In this document: piece after piece, positions 22,546 to 36,400 of the stretch
Position numbering within the stretch: the stretch's first letter is position 1
How the letters are laid out: each line of letters starts with the position of its first letter
Origin: Vanilla planifolia
Taxonomy: Eukaryota; Streptophyta; Magnoliopsida; Asparagales; Orchidaceae
DNA length: 64,000 bases
NCBI GenBank assembly: GCA_023846275.1
Contig: CM043868.1
Location: forward strand, 15,409,755 to 15,473,754
Reading direction: 5' to 3'
Program-made: the position numbers and the translations under genes
Notes under the pieces: model-generated
What the model was told of the DNA's origin: nothing
The model's database searches: none
Seen by the model: the letters and a program-made list of their open reading frames with translations, nothing else

Positions 22546-23583
22546 TATGTTACATAAGCCAAACTTATATGAAAGTTTTGCACTTCTTCCCAAACATTTA
22601 GCATCTGTTTTGCATTTAGCTTAATAGGATGTTAAAAGTTGTTAAACAATTCTCGATGTTCATATACAATATTAAGTGCATTAGGTTGTTCAATATTCAA
22701 AATTATATAACTTGTTTTTTTTGTATTTATTTCTATATTGTTAATATAAAATAATACGTGCTTGTATCTGGAAGTGTAATATGATTTAAGATATAGGCAC
22801 AAATATGTTTAACGATTTTCTTAACAGATTTAGAATTTAATTAAACATCAGAGAATTAGCACTAGCTCAAATCGAATTTGTATTGATGACTTAGAAAACA
22901 CATTTAGATCACTATTAGATCGAACTCTTATAATCCAAAAGTTAGATTAGATCGGATTGAATTGAAAATTTTTATATTAAATGCATGTCGAATGGTATTT
23001 AATTTAATGATGGTCAATTGTCGAACCCTTTTGACTGGTAGGTGATCAAGGCCTTCCAATGCTTTCACTTCTAAATTAGCCAAGTAGTATTTTTCTAATA
23101 ACTAAATATTCAAGAAGTGACATCGTGAATTATATTTTCAGAGATAAATTCTAATTTTTTTTTAACACAAATTAGAATGAAGCAGATAATATGGCTAAGA
23201 TTATGTCAGCCATCAAGGGCAAGAAGCAAGATTTGCAGGCCTTTAAATAAGAAAGCTATGAATTATTTTGCCCATTTTCCACTTTGAATATAAGCCACGA
23301 AGAAAACCCAAGTGTTAGTTCATAATTTTTGTAACAGGTAAAATAATTCAAGCAATTCTAATTAACAAAGACTGTAAACAACCATATCATGCAACGATAA
23401 AAACAGTAAGAATCCAAAGATATTATAACACTGAAATCTATAAACAAAAGCTAAAGCCTAAAACTGATTAATTACAAGTTTTATTAGATCTGCCCCTTCA
23501 TATGGATCAAGGAATGCGAAAGGCATTTCCACAATAGTGATTCGAAGAGAATCCCCAGTAGTTAAAGAAAGTTATGCAAGTAG
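22546..23583. other. AT-rich spacer between Gypsy 3' LTR and INT gene
   Basis: I see no gene. The last 100 bases or so are the 3' UTR of the inositol transporter; on the minus strand AATAAA lies at 23480-23485, about 100 bases past the stop, as a possible poly(A) signal. Confidence 0.5.
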
Positions 23584-26153
23584 TTAAGGTTCCTGCAGCT
23601 CCAGCTGCTTCTGAACAGGCCTCGCCTTCCATGCCTTATAGTTTTCAGCACTCAGCATCTTCTCAACCTCTTCAAAGGGAAGACCTTTTGTTTCAGGAAC
23701 AAGTAAAGTGATGAGAATCAAAGCGATGACCGAATAGCAGGCAAACAGCACAAAGGTGTTTGCCGTTCCTATAGCCTTTGTCAGACTCAAGAAGGTTTGG
23801 GTGACAATTAAGTTTGAAACCCAATTTGCAACGGCAGCCATTCCACCGCAGATTCCACGGAACCGCAATGGGTAGATCTCCGAGTTCACAATCCATGGCG
23901 CTGTGCCCATGCCCGGGGAATACGAGATGATGTAAGCTGCGAGGCCAACGAGTGCAATCCAACCAAAGTTGCTCGGGCAGCCTTCAGTGTACCAAGAACG
24001 GTGCTCACCTTGGCAAGCATGCTTCATGGGGTTATGGTCTTGCGGATTCGCCATGCATGCACCAGCCAGTAGCTGCATGTACAAGGTAAACATCAGTGAT
24101 CGCAGTTTAGAACTTCGTCAACAAATCATCAAAATTGTTATAACATGAATTGAGGCAAGTCTAGCAAAATAATATGAAGCAATTACATAACAGATGTTTG
24201 TTAAATTTAATCGAGTGGATATAAAAGATATCATCATTGGTATTGAAGGTATTATAGACTCACTTTATTGTCTCCATTAGCGCAGAAAGAGCACTTAGCC
24301 TTCAGGCAATCAGTACATTTCCATTTACTGTTTGCAGGAAAATTGTAAGCTGGGCAGGTAAGATTACTGAAATGTCGTGTCTCCGTGAAACCAACGGCAG
24401 GAGATTTCACTGCAGCAACATAGAAGACGCCACTTAGGACACCCAAACATATGATGATTCCGCATAAGCTGATGATCATTAGCTTTCTCCTCCCTGATCT
24501 GTCGACAAAATACATGCTCACTATGGAACCGATGGCATTAAGACCAGAGGTGATGAGGGAGAGGGCCAAGGCCGTCGAATTTGAAGCATAGCCGGCCAGT
24601 TGCACGATGGTAGGCGCATAGTACATCACGGTATTGATGCCACAGAATTGCTGAGCTACTTGGCAGAGTATTCCCGCGATGAGGCCCCTGCGAACCATCT
24701 TGGTGGTCCAAGCCTTCTTTACTTTACCAAAAAGACTAGCTTCACCAATGGAACCTTCCTCGGCAACTTCGTTTTCAATGGATTGGCGCAAAAGATCAAT
24801 CTCCTTTGGAACCTCATCGGTAGGATAGATCTTTTTCAAAATTGCCTCGGCCTCCTCCTTCCTATCCTGTTTATTTAGCAAAGCAAACAAGAGAGAACTC
24901 AAGGTATTAGGAAAACTTATCACACGTATAAAACCTAAATAGGACTAAGAATATCTGAACAACAGAAGTAACATAGTGTTCAGCAATTGTGCTACAGCAA
25001 AAGCAAAAGAATTCATGAAATGAATATATGTCATGGAATAACTTAAGAGTCCAAATCTTCAAGTAACAATACACTTTGGGAAAAATTGAAGTATCCAAAA
25101 AAATATTCTGCATAAATCAAACAAAGCTTATTGACATCCCCTGCATAAGGGAGAAGTGTACGAGGGTAATATGAGGAAATGATGATAAGATAGTACCTTT
25201 CTATAAAGCCACCTAGGTGATTCAGGAAGCATCAACATCAGGAAAAACTGAATAAGAGCTGGAAGCCCTGCAATTCCAAGCATCCATCTCCATGTGCCAT
25301 GAACCTGCAGTAATCAAATGTACTTTCAATGGAATAGTCCTACACTGCAGCCAAAAAACATATCGATATGAAAGAGCAACTAATATTTGAGTGTTACCCT
25401 GGTGAATGCAAGATTGATAAGATAGGAAAGGAACTGCCCTCCCGTAATCAATAAGCCATTTAAGCTAACTAGAGCTCCTCTGATCTTGTGAGGTGATGCC
25501 TCTGAAATGTAGAGTGGTGCTGTCATAGAAGCCATTCCCACACCAAGACCCACAAAAATTCTGCCAAGAATAATAATTCCAGGAGATGGAGCAGATGCCA
25601 TTATTATGGCTCCAATAAAGAACAACAAATCGGCAAAAAGAATTGATAGCCTTCTTCCAAATCGATCATTCATCCATCCACCAAAAGCAGCACCGATAAT
25701 AGCACCAGCGACTGCCATACTGACTATTGTTTCCTATTGCAAAGAACAACCATTGGTTTCAGCTTCTTTTGAATTGAAAAGAATTTTAAGAGGTTCCTAG
25801 TAAAATAAGTAATCCTTGTGCAATGAACCTGGAGCACAGTGCTCTTGTCAACTTGGCTGAAATCATCTCGGATGTAAAGAAGTGCACCAGATATTACACC
25901 TATACAAGAAAAGTGTCAGCGATAAATGGTTGCAAAAACAGCTACAAGAAAGGTTACAAAGCATCCAATTGAGAGATGTTTCTTTCAGGCAATCACAGAC
26001 ATGAAAGGATTGGGTGGTACCGGTATCATAGCCAAATAGCAGTCCTCCAATACCAGCTGACAGTGCCAATTGCAAGATGTAAGGCCGGGAAAAACTCAAG
26101 CTGAGGCACTCCTTAAACTCTGTCGAGTCTGCTTTGTGAGGAATCCCCTCCAT
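23584..26153 (-). CDS. Inositol transporter, INT2/INT4 type, six exons
   Basis: This is a major facilitator, sugar-porter family, predicted H+/inositol symporter of the plasma membrane. The minus-strand exons are 26153-26021, 25899-25829, 25733-25398, 25304-25197, 24866-24264 and 24072-23584. They sum to 1,740 bases, 579 aa plus TAA, against 580-582 in Arabidopsis INT2/INT4. Signatures seen are [15 protein letters not shown] in TM1, [16 protein letters not shown], the NDRFGRR loop, [46 protein letters not shown] and [17 protein letters not shown] Cys-rich external loop (C-x2-C-x4-C-x2-C within [12 protein letters not shown]) lies between the two late TM groups. That loop separates INT2/3/4 from the shorter tonoplast INT1, which lacks it. 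All splice sites are GT-AG and the frame is unbroken. The start has a strong AAG ATG G context. Which of INT2, 3 or 4 is the closest relative cannot be decided here. Confidence 0.93.
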
Positions 26154-26189
26154 CTTGCTCTTTCTCGACCGCCAGTACCTTGTAGCTTA

Positions 26190-27172
26190 CTAGCACAAGG
26201 CGAACACAATGTATACTTCTTTTAAGCTTGATTGAACAAAGCAGGGAGGAAAGAAAAATACTAATCAGCACATGACATCACTATGTAGTTGAAATTGGTA
26301 TGCAAATAAACTATTAAAATCCAGCACGATACAAAAATTTAGTAGAACAAAATAGACCAAAATTGGATAAGCAGGCCATTTAGGGAATCATTGTAAAACT
26401 TAAAGGATCAATTGCTACACTGTTTAACCAACCAGCCATATTTTGATTGCAATCACTCGTTCTGCCTCACATTGCATTTGGTTAAATTAAAATCTAAATA
26501 GCCTTGTTAGCCACCCATATTACGTATCTCCTTCTAGTTTGATCTTCCTATAATAAAGAGATCATCTTTATAGTAAAAAAACTTTTTGAAGTCCTGAGAA
26601 ATTAATCAATGACAAATAGAAGTTAGCAACAACAATATCTAAGGTAATATATGCTATCATATAAAAATTACGTCAAATACAAAGAATTAAAAACTCGTGG
26701 TTCTCTTAAAAAAAGAATACAACTCGCGGGGCAAAAAACATATTTTTTATAAATGATATTGCACATTTTGCTTGATTGTTATACATTATACTCTACCATG
26801 AGAGAAGCAAACGCAATTTCATTTAAACCAAAAAACAGGTGCTCAACATTAGCACATGATATGTATAAGAAAAGAACTCACAAGAGGAAGACAAGTTATT
26901 TAAGAAAGAAACAAAGAATCATATTATCTAAGCGTTAAAATGGAAATAAATAAACAAAGCACAGAGATTCCGAGGTTTTTGGTCAATCAGAGATTTCACG
27001 GGTTACAAAACAACGAATTTGAAAGATAATGGCATTCGAAATTTCGAAAAACAAATAGCAATTTTAACAATAATGGAAATAAGGAAGACCATAACTTGTC
27101 AAAAGAAGCACAAACTCAATCATATAGAGTGCCCAAATCTTAATGAAGTCATATTCTTTCATTATAACTCAC
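26190..27172 (-). other. Probable 5' UTR intron of the inositol transporter
   Basis: On the minus strand, CCATCG followed by GTGAGT at 27172 is a near-perfect donor. A pyrimidine-rich stretch ending GTGCTAG, with its AG at 26191-26190, is a possible acceptor 37 bases before the ATG. The DNA between is AT-rich like an intron, and the CG-richer sequence at 27173-27450 looks like a 5' leader and promoter. This is inferred from splice consensus and composition only. Confidence 0.45.
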
Positions 27173-27450
27173 CGATGGTTCTCTCGTTTGATGCGAAGTA
27201 TATTCGTACTCGTTCCCCCAGTCTCCTGCCCTCTGCTCTGTTCCAGAGAATAGAAGAATGACGAGGGGGTGGGGACGAAATCCAATGAGGGCAAACCTTG
27301 ACAGCTAGGGGAGAAGAAGATTTATGGATTGCAGATTCCCACTAGAGCTCAAAATAGCACTTAAATCGGATAAATAATTCGGTATCGACACTTTTGACGA
27401 ACGGCGCTGAGCTTTTTCCTCCCCGATTTATGTGCTTTGAAGGATATGAT
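27173..27450 (-). promoter_or_regulatory. Putative first leader exon and promoter of the inositol transporter
   Basis: This short block of higher CG content sits in AT-rich DNA, upstream of the inferred leader intron. On the minus strand the proximal part is rich in C, T and CCACCCCCTC-like tracts. I can name no individual binding site with confidence. Confidence 0.3.
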
Positions 27451-27479
27451 CGCAAATAAAGAGTATTTTATAGTGCTTC

Positions 27480-30400
27480 GTAAGTTAAAAAAAAAAAAAA
27501 AAAAAATTATTAACTAGGGATTTTTTCAAGATATTAAAAATACCTTTACTATTTTTATATTCCTTTGAATAATTATATCAAATAAAAAAAAAGATTTGGA
27601 TTCGAATCATATTCGTATCTTTTAATTTCGATATATAAAATCAAATGAATAATTACTGTAAATAATACTATTCGTTTTCAAATTTATTATTTTTTGTTTT
27701 TCAAATTATATTTTGATGAAATAATTTTATTAATTTTATTTTTAGTCATATAACAAATTTATTGTTTTGATTACAATCTTGATTAATAAGAATATTTGTA
27801 TCTTTATTTTTGTAAAATTAGTTAAACATCTACTAAAAGAGAATACTCGAGAGTTGAATTCTACTTTTTTATAAATTAATTGAAAAAAATTTTCTTAAAA
27901 TGTGTTAAATGATAATCACTAAATAATTATTCATAATTTGAACTATCATACCTAATTTAAGAGTTAGATGTTACTTGTAAAAGAAAAAGATGAACAAAGC
28001 AATATGATCATGAAGAAGATCAAAGAACAAAACATGTTGAGCTAATAATAAGACTACTTTGAGCATCATATATTGAAGTATAAAAGCTCTATTATTACAA
28101 AGTTTTACATACCATGTTTTGAACTTATTTGACTATGTTTAATTATATTTTTTTTCAAGCAAGGCAATACTTTGATTGTAGGTGATGGATCCCATAAGAT
28201 ATATGTCACCAAGTTTTTAAATTTTATATCTATAATCATTATCAAATATAAAATTTTATTTTTACATATTTATTTTATTTCAAATATTATTTTTTATCAT
28301 AATTTATTAAACATCATAATTTTGTTATTATATATTTCAATTTTACTAAACTTAATACACCCTAACATTATAGTGTTCTCATCCAATTCTAAAAAAAATG
28401 AGATTAATGATTTACATAAAACCATTGCTAATAAATGACCAAAGAATCACAGATAAAACATTAGTCAGTGATATTATTCTGGTTGCAAACAAGTTATCAC
28501 ACTTTGATTGAATATATCAAGTAGTTGCACATAGCAACGATCAAGTGTTCTCTCATTATAATTTCGTTAACAATTAGGTGATTGTCCATAGCCTTTTGCA
28601 TGCTTTGTTATCAATTTAAGCTCTTAACTATCATTCATGTACCCCTTTCATCAACATCTGTACCTGCAAGCTTGTTTTGGTTCTCCCTTTCAGGCGAGCA
28701 AGTAAATTCTTTGCTTTCTCTCTGACAATGCTACGTTAGCTCGTAGCTTGATTGAGGAGCAAAATCTCCTCTTTGTTGACTGTGGCATTTTGATAACAAG
28801 GAGAGTAAGCCTACAATTGCCTTTCACAAGATTGTATATTTCTTAAGAAGTACATATATAGACAAATGAATATACTTAGAGGTTTACATTATTTGTTTTA
28901 AATAACAAACTAAAAATAATTATTAGTTTGAATAGAAAAAAATAGAATCTTTTCAATCAAAAACATTTTTTTATAACTAACTTATTATTAATTGAAATTT
29001 TCAAAATTGAATCTCAATAAAAATATCGATAAGAAGATAACCTAAAGAAATTTGTCGTTGACTAATCTCTAATGTTACTATCCAACTATCCAGTCAAGCA
29101 TGTCAGAATCGTTCATTTTTCATTTCTCAATTAAAATTATATGTCAAATTTTTGGTTGCCGCTAATGTTAGGATTTAGATGTGTCAAAGTTAAAAAATGT
29201 TTATGAGATTTAGAAAAAAAAATAATAAATATTAAGTTTAATAAATATCTTTATCTATTTTATTTTAATTTGTATTAAAATATTTTCGGAAAACTCCTTC
29301 CTCTGTTTGGCTGACGAAATCTACCTCATGAGTTTCATTCGCTGCTCCCGTGGTTTGGTTTGTTTTTGCTGCATCTTTTGCTAACAGCTTAGGTAGAAAA
29401 GTTTTTAAATAAATAAATAAATAACGGAGCAAAGGAGGTAGAAGAGTGTGGGGAACAAAGATGGCTGAGGTAGATAGAAATGCTACAGCTGAGAAGAGAA
29501 CTGAGATTAACAACAAAGGACTTGCTTGTTTTGAAGCTTTACGCTACTTGATTTTGGATGGGATCCAAAAAGAGAGTTGCTAAGGCAAACGCACATACAA
29601 CTGTCATCCTTTTTCAAAATAATAATAATATTAATAATTATTTTATTTTGCTCTACAAAATTTAGAAATAATTTTAACTTTGTATTTTAATTTTATTTCT
29701 ATTGCCAAGTTTTGCTTATAGTTTAACATGATTCATTGCATTTTGATTATACGTTTTTATTTCATCGATTACATTATATTTTAATCGAAATGTTCTCATT
29801 AAAATAAATTGGACTAGAGTTACTCCAACGAGAAGTCGATAAAGAGCAGGTATCACAAGAAGGGTTGATGCAAAAAATGTAGATGACAAGGAAGATTGTT
29901 GAGTAGATTGTATAGATAAAGGTAGAACTCATCTTGTTTTAAAATTAGAATTCATTATGTTATTTCCTTTAAATTAAGAGAATTTTTCTCAATCCTTTCA
30001 TGTGCAAAAAATTTTTCTGTTTCTCAACCATTGACAACCATAAGGTTCATGTGAATAAATTTTCGTTTTCTCTTCTTTCATCCTAATTGAGGCTTATATA
30101 CATTATGCAAAATCTCTTGTTTACAAATACACCCTTGCCATGGTCACATTGATGAATATGATGAAATAGCTTTAAATGCTCATGATCATCTCCCTATCTC
30201 ATGACCAACAAAATATCGAGTCTTTCAAGTAACAGCTTAGTAGCTATATATTCAACCATGTATCATGTATGATAAAGTTTACATGAATGCACAATTGTTT
30301 ACCAAACTTTTTTTGTGCTTTTTGTTGGGTATTGATTTCCCCCAATTTTTTTGGCCGTCAATTCCTTGCACTTAGTGGTTAAGTAAGTCTTCACCATCAC

Positions 30401-33400
30401 GAACTTGTTTGCTGATGACACTATCAACCACTTTGCACAAAGTTTTGAAAAGCCTTGGCTAACATCAATGAGAGGCGAGGGGAAGGAGGTCAGGGTTGGC
30501 AATATTTCACACAATATTCACATTTAAAGCCTTCATGAGATTTGTGTGTGTTATAAAAGATATCCTTATAATGCATTAGACTTGTCATATCAAATTCAAG
30601 AAAGCCTTTTGGATATGATCTAGATATAACTCTCTTATATACAAAAATAAATAATAATTTATTAAGAATTAAAAAAAATGATTAAAATTTATCCCAAAAT
30701 TTTTCCACAATATTTCATAATGCTCTCAGGGCTTATCCTTATAAGTTGGCTAAGCTTTATGGTGATAACATTTAAAATCTATGGTCGTATTTCAATTGAT
30801 GAAAATGTCATTTATCCTTTAACACATGCACAAAACATTGTTCTCAATGCAAGTATGCACAAACATAAAAATAATGAACAAATCCTTATGTGTAATGAGC
30901 AAATGGGTAAAATTAAGGGGTTCAACAAGAGCTTCCTAACCCTATTAATGGTCCCTTACTTATGTGGAAACTTAATGCCTATTCATCTTCGTAATCCTCA
31001 CCAACGTACTCATTTAAGTGGCAAGTAGAAGAGTATAGGCTGTTGAAGGTGGAACATAAGGATCAATAACCCCTCGAAAATTAGTTACATGTCACATCTT
31101 AAAAAAATGTCAAAATATTGTTGCTTTTTTTACTAATTTATATTAATCGATGTATGATGTATTTTAAATATTATTTTGATATCCTAAATACTACAATCTT
31201 ATGTGTTATCCAGAATTTTTTCTTTATTTTTTGTGTAATATTTATCCTTATGCTCATTTTGTCTAGAAATTTATCAAGAGTCACTCTTAAACTGATGATT
31301 TCATCATTAAAATATTACTTGATTATTTTCTATTAATTTAGTTCTAAATCTCATAACCTATTAATTTTTGTTTGATTTATTCTCAAATTATATTATTTTA
31401 AGAAAACTATTAATCTGATACTACAATATTATAATATCATATTATAATGTTAAGGTATTAGTTATCTCATAGTAATTAAACTGTGTTTAAGATCATTATA
31501 TTATACATTGAACATAAAATCTTTTTTTTCATTTCCAAGGAATGATTATTCATCTATGTACTCCTCTAGATAAAAGTTCAATATCTTTTTTGAAGTTTCT
31601 TATACTAAATTTTAATGGTTCCAATTCTAATAATAGATAAGTTATACTAACTCCTATGTAATTCTTTATGCTCTTTAGTTTTTTGTTAGATAAAAGTTTA
31701 TCTTCCTCTTAAAGTTTTCACGATTTAGCTTTTATAGTGTAAGTTTAGAAATATGTATGTTCCTTCCAACTCCTTCGTGTTTCTATACTTTTATCCAAAC
31801 TTCATTAGATAAAAGTTTATTTTCTTATTTAAGTTCTTTAGCCACAATTTGTACTATTTCTTTTTATGTTAGAACCAAGAGATGTTTCCTAAACTAGGTT
31901 TTCGAGCATTCAAGTTAGTGGCACTTAAAAAAAATTGTTTGAATAAAATTTTCTTTAAAGTTATAAGATTAACTCATGAAAAAATAACAACTGAAAAATA
32001 TAGATTTTCTGACATAATAAAGACATTTCTATGTTCAACTAAAAGCACTAATGTTGATAAAAATTTTGATCGTGTGAAGAAAATTGAGGTTTAGTCATAG
32101 TGATAAAGGATGATAATTTTTTGTCTTTGTATTAATTTTATTAAATAGAGAATATTTGGAAAATAAAGTTTCGCATCATGTTTGAATTTTTGAAATTATA
32201 AAAAATCATTTATGATCAAAATTATTATAATTGTTTTATATTTAATAATCTATATTTAAGCCAAGAGATCTTACTCCAAAAAATGAGCAACTTGTTAACA
32301 ATCTTGTGTGATAAAACCTATTAAACAAATTATGTTTGATAAAATTTATTCAATTTAAATGTGTCATTTCATAATAGTGTTTTTATTTATAATTTTAAGT
32401 ATATCAGAAGGTCATCTTGATTCTAATAAACAATTCTTAGCCACCGAATCTCAGGTAAGCATTTATTCATCAAATAATTCTTTTTATAATTCAATTATCA
32501 AAAAGTTTTAATGATATGCCACTAATGTAATTGAAAAGATATTTTTAAAAAAATAATAAAGGGTACTTTTAAAAAAATTAAAATCCTCACAATTTCATAA
32601 AAATATATTTGATGAAAATTTTGTTGTTAAGAAAAGAATCAACAATTATTTTATATTTAATGTTTATTATGTTATGATGTGTACATTTAAATTGATTGTT
32701 CTTATATAATAGTTTGTATTTTTAGAACGATAGATATTTATGTATTTGTGTATTGGATCAATTTAAATATTTAAAATTTTTCTCTTAATAAGTGATATTG
32801 GAGCCGATGATTAGGTATTAAGTTATTGTTAAGGTTAAGTAAACTGGTGACACCCATGATGTCATCTCATACTGGAGTGGATTTTTTTTTTTTGTATAGA
32901 AACATATTTTGCTTTAAATAATCCAATTAAAAAGAGAAAGATTCAAAGGAAAATAAAATAATTACATAATAAATATTTAATAACAATTTTTTGCTATTAA
33001 TATATAAAATATAATATTTTTGTATCAACATATTTTTTAAGTTATTGAATATTTACATACTTAAGTATTAGACCTAAATTAACAAAAATTAATGAATATT
33101 TTCTCTTCTCTAAATTATCATAGCTGAAAAGTAAACACATTAACAACTTTTTTCTATCAATGTAAATTTCTAAATTAAAATATCGTTCTTTTAATATTTT
33201 TATTGGTGTTTTTTATTATATGCTTTTTTGATTCGTGGCATGTTGGACCTTAAAAAACTTCAAATATGTAACAATGTAACCTTTTTTTGGATATATTTTA
33301 GATTAAAATGTACTGAATAATATGATAATAAATAGTAACTTTTGACATAAAAATATAGAAATCAAAGATAAGTTCAAAATTATTATTTCTATTTTTGTTC

Positions 33401-36400
33401 AAATATAATTGACAAAAAAGACGTGTTAGAAACTCATTTCAAGTTATGAAAAGAGTAAAATTAAGATTTCAAATGCATTGAATCTAAAGTCCTTATTGAT
33501 TATCTCTTTGAATAAAAAAATATTAGTAAAATAAGGAGAAAAAGTACACACAATACACCTAATACATACAAAATTTAATAAATATGGTGACAATTGCTTT
33601 TTGTTTGTATGGTAGTCCAAGTCAATATAGCTTGAATGTTAGTCAAGTCCATGCATTTTATTTAAGTTTTTGGTAGATTGTCGTTATTGTTTGTTGCCAT
33701 AAACTCAAATATATAGAACTTAGTTCTTATCTTATATTTTTAAAAGGCTTTATCACTTGAAAAAGATAAGATAACATATAATCTCTTGGTCCTTGTATGT
33801 TTATCATATCATAGCTATACCTCATTAGTCATAATATAATTCTTGATTTAAGTGTAATATATGCACAATTATTATTGCTTCTCTCAAACATATATGGAAC
33901 TTTATATATTTGAAGATTTTATAAGCTTGTAATAGTTTATCGTGTTTAGTGGACATATAGCTATCGTTCATACCACTTTTGGTAATTATGATATAATGGT
34001 TCACAACAATTTAGTTTGCATATTAGTTGTGATAAGTACACATTTAACACATTGCTTGACTTATTATTGTTTGTATCTATTTCTTGATATATACAAATTA
34101 ATTTTTTTACCTTTTTTTGACATCATCTTGTTTTTTTGTGCTTTGAAGAATTTTGTAATTCTAAAGTCCTCCAAATATGTCATATAATAAGAATATTTTT
34201 GTGGATATTTTTTAGAGTTATAATATTTTCTAAGTCTTAAATAACATTGGAGTAATCTTGATAACAAGCATCATATTTTAGATTAACATAAGTTCTATGA
34301 TTTCTCAAATCATCATTTAAGCTATCATGGCAAATTATTATTAGTAATTGATTGCATGTGTATCGTGTATAAATAAAATTAGAATGCAAAACTTAATTCA
34401 TTTTGTCTTAAAGGGAAAAGTTTACCATCTCTCTCTCCAATTTTTATTATTTCTTCATCCATTGTTGAACCTATGGCAAAGATTTTTGTGGTTAAAAAAG
34501 AAAATCTTAATAGAGATTTATTGAAGGTCTATCAGCTCCAACAAAGATTAGAATTGATGATGAAAAACTTCTATTATAAATGACTATAGGTGATGATTAT
34601 TATACTCCCTTTTGTAATTAAAGAATTAGTTTTGGTGACTTTAAAAAGAATTATGGAAGAGCTATCTAAATATATCTATGACATTTGATCAATGATTCTC
34701 TTTTTAAGTGAGCATATCTTCTTGATCTTAGATTTGCTAATTGTGAAGGGAGTCAAAAAAGTAAGTGTAGAAGAGGAGGTACACCTAATAATTTCTCTCT
34801 TATGTTGTGTAAAAAAGATGAAATTAGAAGAAATAAGAAAATTTAATTGAAAGAATAAGGTTTTTCTAATGAGTGGAGAGGATTCTTTAGAGAATGAAAG
34901 TGCAAAGGCAATCACAAAAGAGAAGGATGCTTTTATAAATTTAAGGTATTAATACCTAAATTGAAAAATGTTATGTTTTTAATCTAAATCTCTTTATACT
35001 AATATTTCTCATTTGAAATCAATGTAATTTTTGAGTCCTAAGCAAGCTCCAGTAGATCCTTTCTCATAGAAATCTTTGATTAGTTTTTCAAAGAAACTTG
35101 TATAAGATTTGCATAATGAAAATGCATAATAATATTTAGTTGGTTTAGACTTAATCAATAGTCCTACATCTACCCCCAACCATAGAATACAAGGCATACA
35201 AAATCAAAGATAACCTTTCACAAAAATGGATAAGTAAAATCCTCACAAGAAGATAAAAAAAAAAGATCACATCGATTCAAAGGAGCACATAGTCAATTGG
35301 CCTTGGCCTCACACAAATGACTTAAAAGAGTTAAATAAGAGGTGCCTAACAAAAGCAAACCAAATGGCTTAGATAAGCTTTATAAGATACTACAAAATTA
35401 GAATGCAAAAAAAATTATAAGATTGAGTATATAACCAAGATATTAATCTTAAGATACACTTTATTATGGATGAAATGTTATGAATGTGATGCACAAATAT
35501 TACTACAAGTTAGGAAAAGGATATCACAACTGATACTTACTACAACAAAACATGAACTCTCCAACTTTAAGATATAGTAGCCTTGGAGTTGATGGAAGTT
35601 AAGAAAGTAAAGTTGCTAATTATATGCTTGAATCTTACTAAATGTATAAGTTCTTAACATATGATAAGGTAAGGAAGAGTCATATTTATAGGTCATGAAG
35701 TTACAAGGGGTTAAGCATAAGTTTTAGTAGCTTAAATAGCTAAAAAAGAATTAATTTTGAACTTTTATCAATCATGAAAACATGTTGCTGGAATCTTGGA
35801 AAGGCAATAGATGATTTGATCCAAGTGTCTAACGGTACACTCAAGTAATTCTAAGGACAATCCAAAAAACATGAAAAATTTGTTAAATGATCTAAGATAG
35901 AGTTATTGAATATCAAACATTGAATTAGATGGTTCAATCTTTGTCTAATAAAGATAGGGTTTTAATTACGACAATGTTAGACAAGCCAACAAATGGTTCA
36001 ATCTCCTATTCAATAGAGATCAAAATTATATTATATGGTCCAATAACCATTGAACAAAGCATTGATCTTTGGAAAAAATTGAATTTATTAATCAATCATT
36101 AGTTGAACGGTCCTTCGATCATTAAACAACCCATCCAAAGGCCTCCATCAAACATGGATCTTTTGGGAAATTTATGAACTTGTAGTTTTTAATCAATTTT
36201 TGATTTATTTGATATTGTTAGATACTAACAATTTAGATTTAGTTGAGTGAATCGGCAATATAAATCACGATTTAAAAGAATAACACAAATAGGATAGAAT
36301 TTGTCAGCTTGAGTTAATTAGCATATCATAAATAAGGATTGTAAGTCATTATAGTCCTTTGTTCACCTTGAATAGTGATTTGGATCTTCAAAGTGTGTAT

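Noticed and set aside
28172-28438. 88-codon open frame, Ile-rich
   Set aside because: Low-complexity translation of AT-rich DNA with no recognisable domain.
30678-31028. 116-codon open frame
   Set aside because: Longest frame in the 27-41 kb region, but no motif or family I can name, and no splice or promoter context. It could be a retroelement scrap.
35790-36180. Recurring GGTTCAATC / GGTCCAATA phrases as in some Copia LTRs
   Set aside because: No LTR borders, TSD or partner copy could be found.
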